A DNA stretch of 6,768 bases from an uncultured Negativicutes bacterium. GTDB taxonomy: Bacteria > Bacillota > Negativicutes > Acidaminococcales > Acidaminococcaceae. Under the pieces are notes generated by a model. That model ran no database searches. It saw only the letters and a program-made list of their open reading frames with translations, and was not told where the DNA came from. The stretch is taken from the NCBI GenBank assembly GCA_937926555.1, contig CALAZX010000238.1, forward strand, positions 1 to 6,768. The letters run 5' to 3'. This document shows positions 6,194 to 6,768 of the stretch, piece after piece. Both the position numbers and the translations under genes were made by a program. Within the stretch, counting starts at the first letter, position 1, and the number at the start of each line of letters is the position of its first letter.

Positions 6194-6268
6194 TGGCTCC
6201 CCGAGCAGGACTCGAACCTGCAACAACTCGGTTAACAGCCGAGTGCTCTACCATTGAGCTATCAGGGA
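6194..6268 (-). tRNA. tRNA-Asn(GTT)
   Basis: This is a 75-base cloverleaf on the minus strand. The acceptor stem TCCCTGA/TCGGGGA has one U-G wobble. The anticodon stem CTCGG/CCGAG holds the loop CTGTTAA, with anticodon GTT for asparagine. The T loop is TTCGAGT, the discriminator is G and CCA is encoded. It is the first gene of the operon, about 27 bases after the predicted transcription start. Confidence 0.96.
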
Positions 6269-6301
6269 ATTTTTTTAGAAGTCTTAGCGACTACGTTTGT
6301 T

Positions 6302-6330
6302 ATAATACCATATCGTTTTCACCCTGTCAA
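6302..6330 (-). promoter_or_regulatory. Strong promoter of the tRNA-Asn-Glu-Val operon
   Basis: The minus strand has a perfect TTGACA (6330-6325), a 17-base spacer and TATTAT (6307-6302; five of six matches) preceded by TGG, so the extended -10 is also present. Transcription should start near 6295. This is the best promoter in the window, as expected for stable RNA genes. The DNA just upstream (6331-6375) is rich in A/T tracts that could serve as an UP element. Confidence 0.85.
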
Positions 6331-6392
6331 CACTTTTTTGCTTTTTTCTCGAAAGTTTTTTGTTTTTCTTGAAAATCTCATGGTTTCGGGGT

Positions 6393-6415
6393 TAAACCGG
6401 TATCATAACGGTTTA
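6393..6415. repeat. 7-bp inverted repeat between yhcH-like gene and tRNA promoter
   Basis: TAAACCG (6393-6399) and CGGTTTA (6409-6415) are perfectly complementary around a 9-base loop. No T-run follows on the minus strand, so it is not a standard terminator for the gene at right. It might assist the weaker hairpin at 6420-6436 or be a protein site. Confidence 0.3.
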
Positions 6416-6419
6416 TTCA

Positions 6420-6436
6420 AAAGGGATTGACCCTTT
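6420..6436 (-). terminator. Weak possible terminator after the YhcH-family gene
   Basis: On the minus strand AAAGGG-TCAAT-CCCTTT forms a 6-bp stem beginning about 10 bases after the stop codon, followed only by TGAATAAA. Stem strength and U content are both poor, so termination here may be inefficient. Confidence 0.3.
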
Positions 6437-6446
6437 CAAAGCGGGA

Positions 6447-6768
6447 TCAGTCAGCAAGAACTTTGACCACGATTTTCTGCACCCGGCTGCCTTCATGCTT
6501 GGCATGGCATCCCGGACGATGCAGTTCCCAGGGGAAGAAGATGGCGAAGGTGCCGGCTTCCATGGTCACGGCGTCTTTCTCGGCCGCATCCTCATAGAAG
6601 AACAGGTCATCCGCGCTGCGGTCCTCTGTCACGACGTTCTTCTCAGTCCGTGCGCAATACCAGATTTTCTCGCAGCCCTCTCCCAGATACTGGATGTCGA
6701 TGTATCGGGCGTGAGATTCCGGTCTTTTCTCCGCTTTCGGTTCCGTCTCATAGGTGTTCACCCGGGCG
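6447..6768 (-). CDS. YhcH/YjgK/YiaL (TabA/NanQ-like) family protein, 5' end outside the window
   Basis: The last 106 or so residues of a protein of about 150 are visible. The frame stays open to the right edge, reading A-R before the GTG codon at 6761. That GTG should not be taken as the start, because family members carry some 40-50 more residues before the NTYETEP segment. The HARYIDIQYL segment is the family signature, and FAIFFPWELHRPGCH is the second one; the two histidines within them lie where the metal-binding site of this beta-sandwich (cupin-like) fold is expected, and KIVVKVL closes the fold. Characterised relatives include E. coli NanQ (YhcH), an N-acetylneuraminate anomerase, and TabA, linked to biofilm and toxin-antitoxin effects. 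The substrate of this one cannot be told without its upstream neighbours. Confidence 0.88.
   Translation of the reverse strand, partial: ARVNTYETEPKAEKRPESHARYIDIQYLGEGCEKIWYCARTEKNVVTEDRSADDLFFYEDAAEKDAVTMEAGTFAIFFPWELHRPGCHAKHEGSRVQKIVVKVLAD

Noticed and set aside
6030..6254. Short protein frames across the tRNA cluster on both strands
   Set aside because: They are translations of the tRNA genes themselves; the three cloverleaves account for the sequence.

Overview
The window looks like an ordinary chromosomal stretch of a GC-rich anaerobic Firmicute. Every supported gene and signal is on the minus strand, so transcription runs leftward. Coding DNA is GC-rich, while the intergenic DNA is AT-rich with TGnTATAAT-type promoters. 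All three tRNA genes encode their CCA ends. The methionine synthase is of the short type without a reactivation domain. Together this fits the Negativicutes (for example Acidaminococcus-like relatives) or neighbouring clostridial groups. That placement is inference from gene content and style; no rRNA or marker gene is present.

In transcription order (right to left): (1) The right edge holds the C-terminal two thirds of a YhcH/YjgK/YiaL (TabA/NanQ-like) cupin-fold protein, cut by the window end. (2) A tRNA operon Asn(GTT)-Glu(TTC)-Val(TAC) follows, with a textbook promoter (TTGACA, 17 bp, TATTAT) and a strong UUCG-loop terminator. (3) A single-gene unit encodes a secreted protein of the DUF4163/DUF3298 (RsiV/PdaC-like) type, with its own extended -10 promoter and terminator. 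(4) A methionine methyl-branch operon follows: metF (methylenetetrahydrofolate reductase), a stand-alone B12-dependent methionine synthase activation protein, and a truncated metH with homocysteine, pterin and cobalamin domains. It ends in a strong terminator, possibly doubled. (5) About 350 bases of AT-rich DNA carry palindromes and repeated ACACTTT boxes, then a leftward promoter that drives a gene starting near or beyond the left edge.

The metF, activation and metH genes form one biochemical module. MetF makes 5-methyl-THF, MetH transfers the methyl group through cobalamin to homocysteine, and the separate activation protein would reductively re-methylate oxidised cob(II)alamin with AdoMet, a job done by the C-terminal domain of long MetH proteins such as that of E. 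coli. I see no S-box, T-box or cobalamin riboswitch ahead of metF.

Start codons were reassigned for three genes from Shine-Dalgarno placement: metF at 4737, the activation gene at 3775 and the DUF3298 gene at 5793. I do not see a convincing undescribed biological system here. The part least explained by known features is the repeat-rich block at 171-410.
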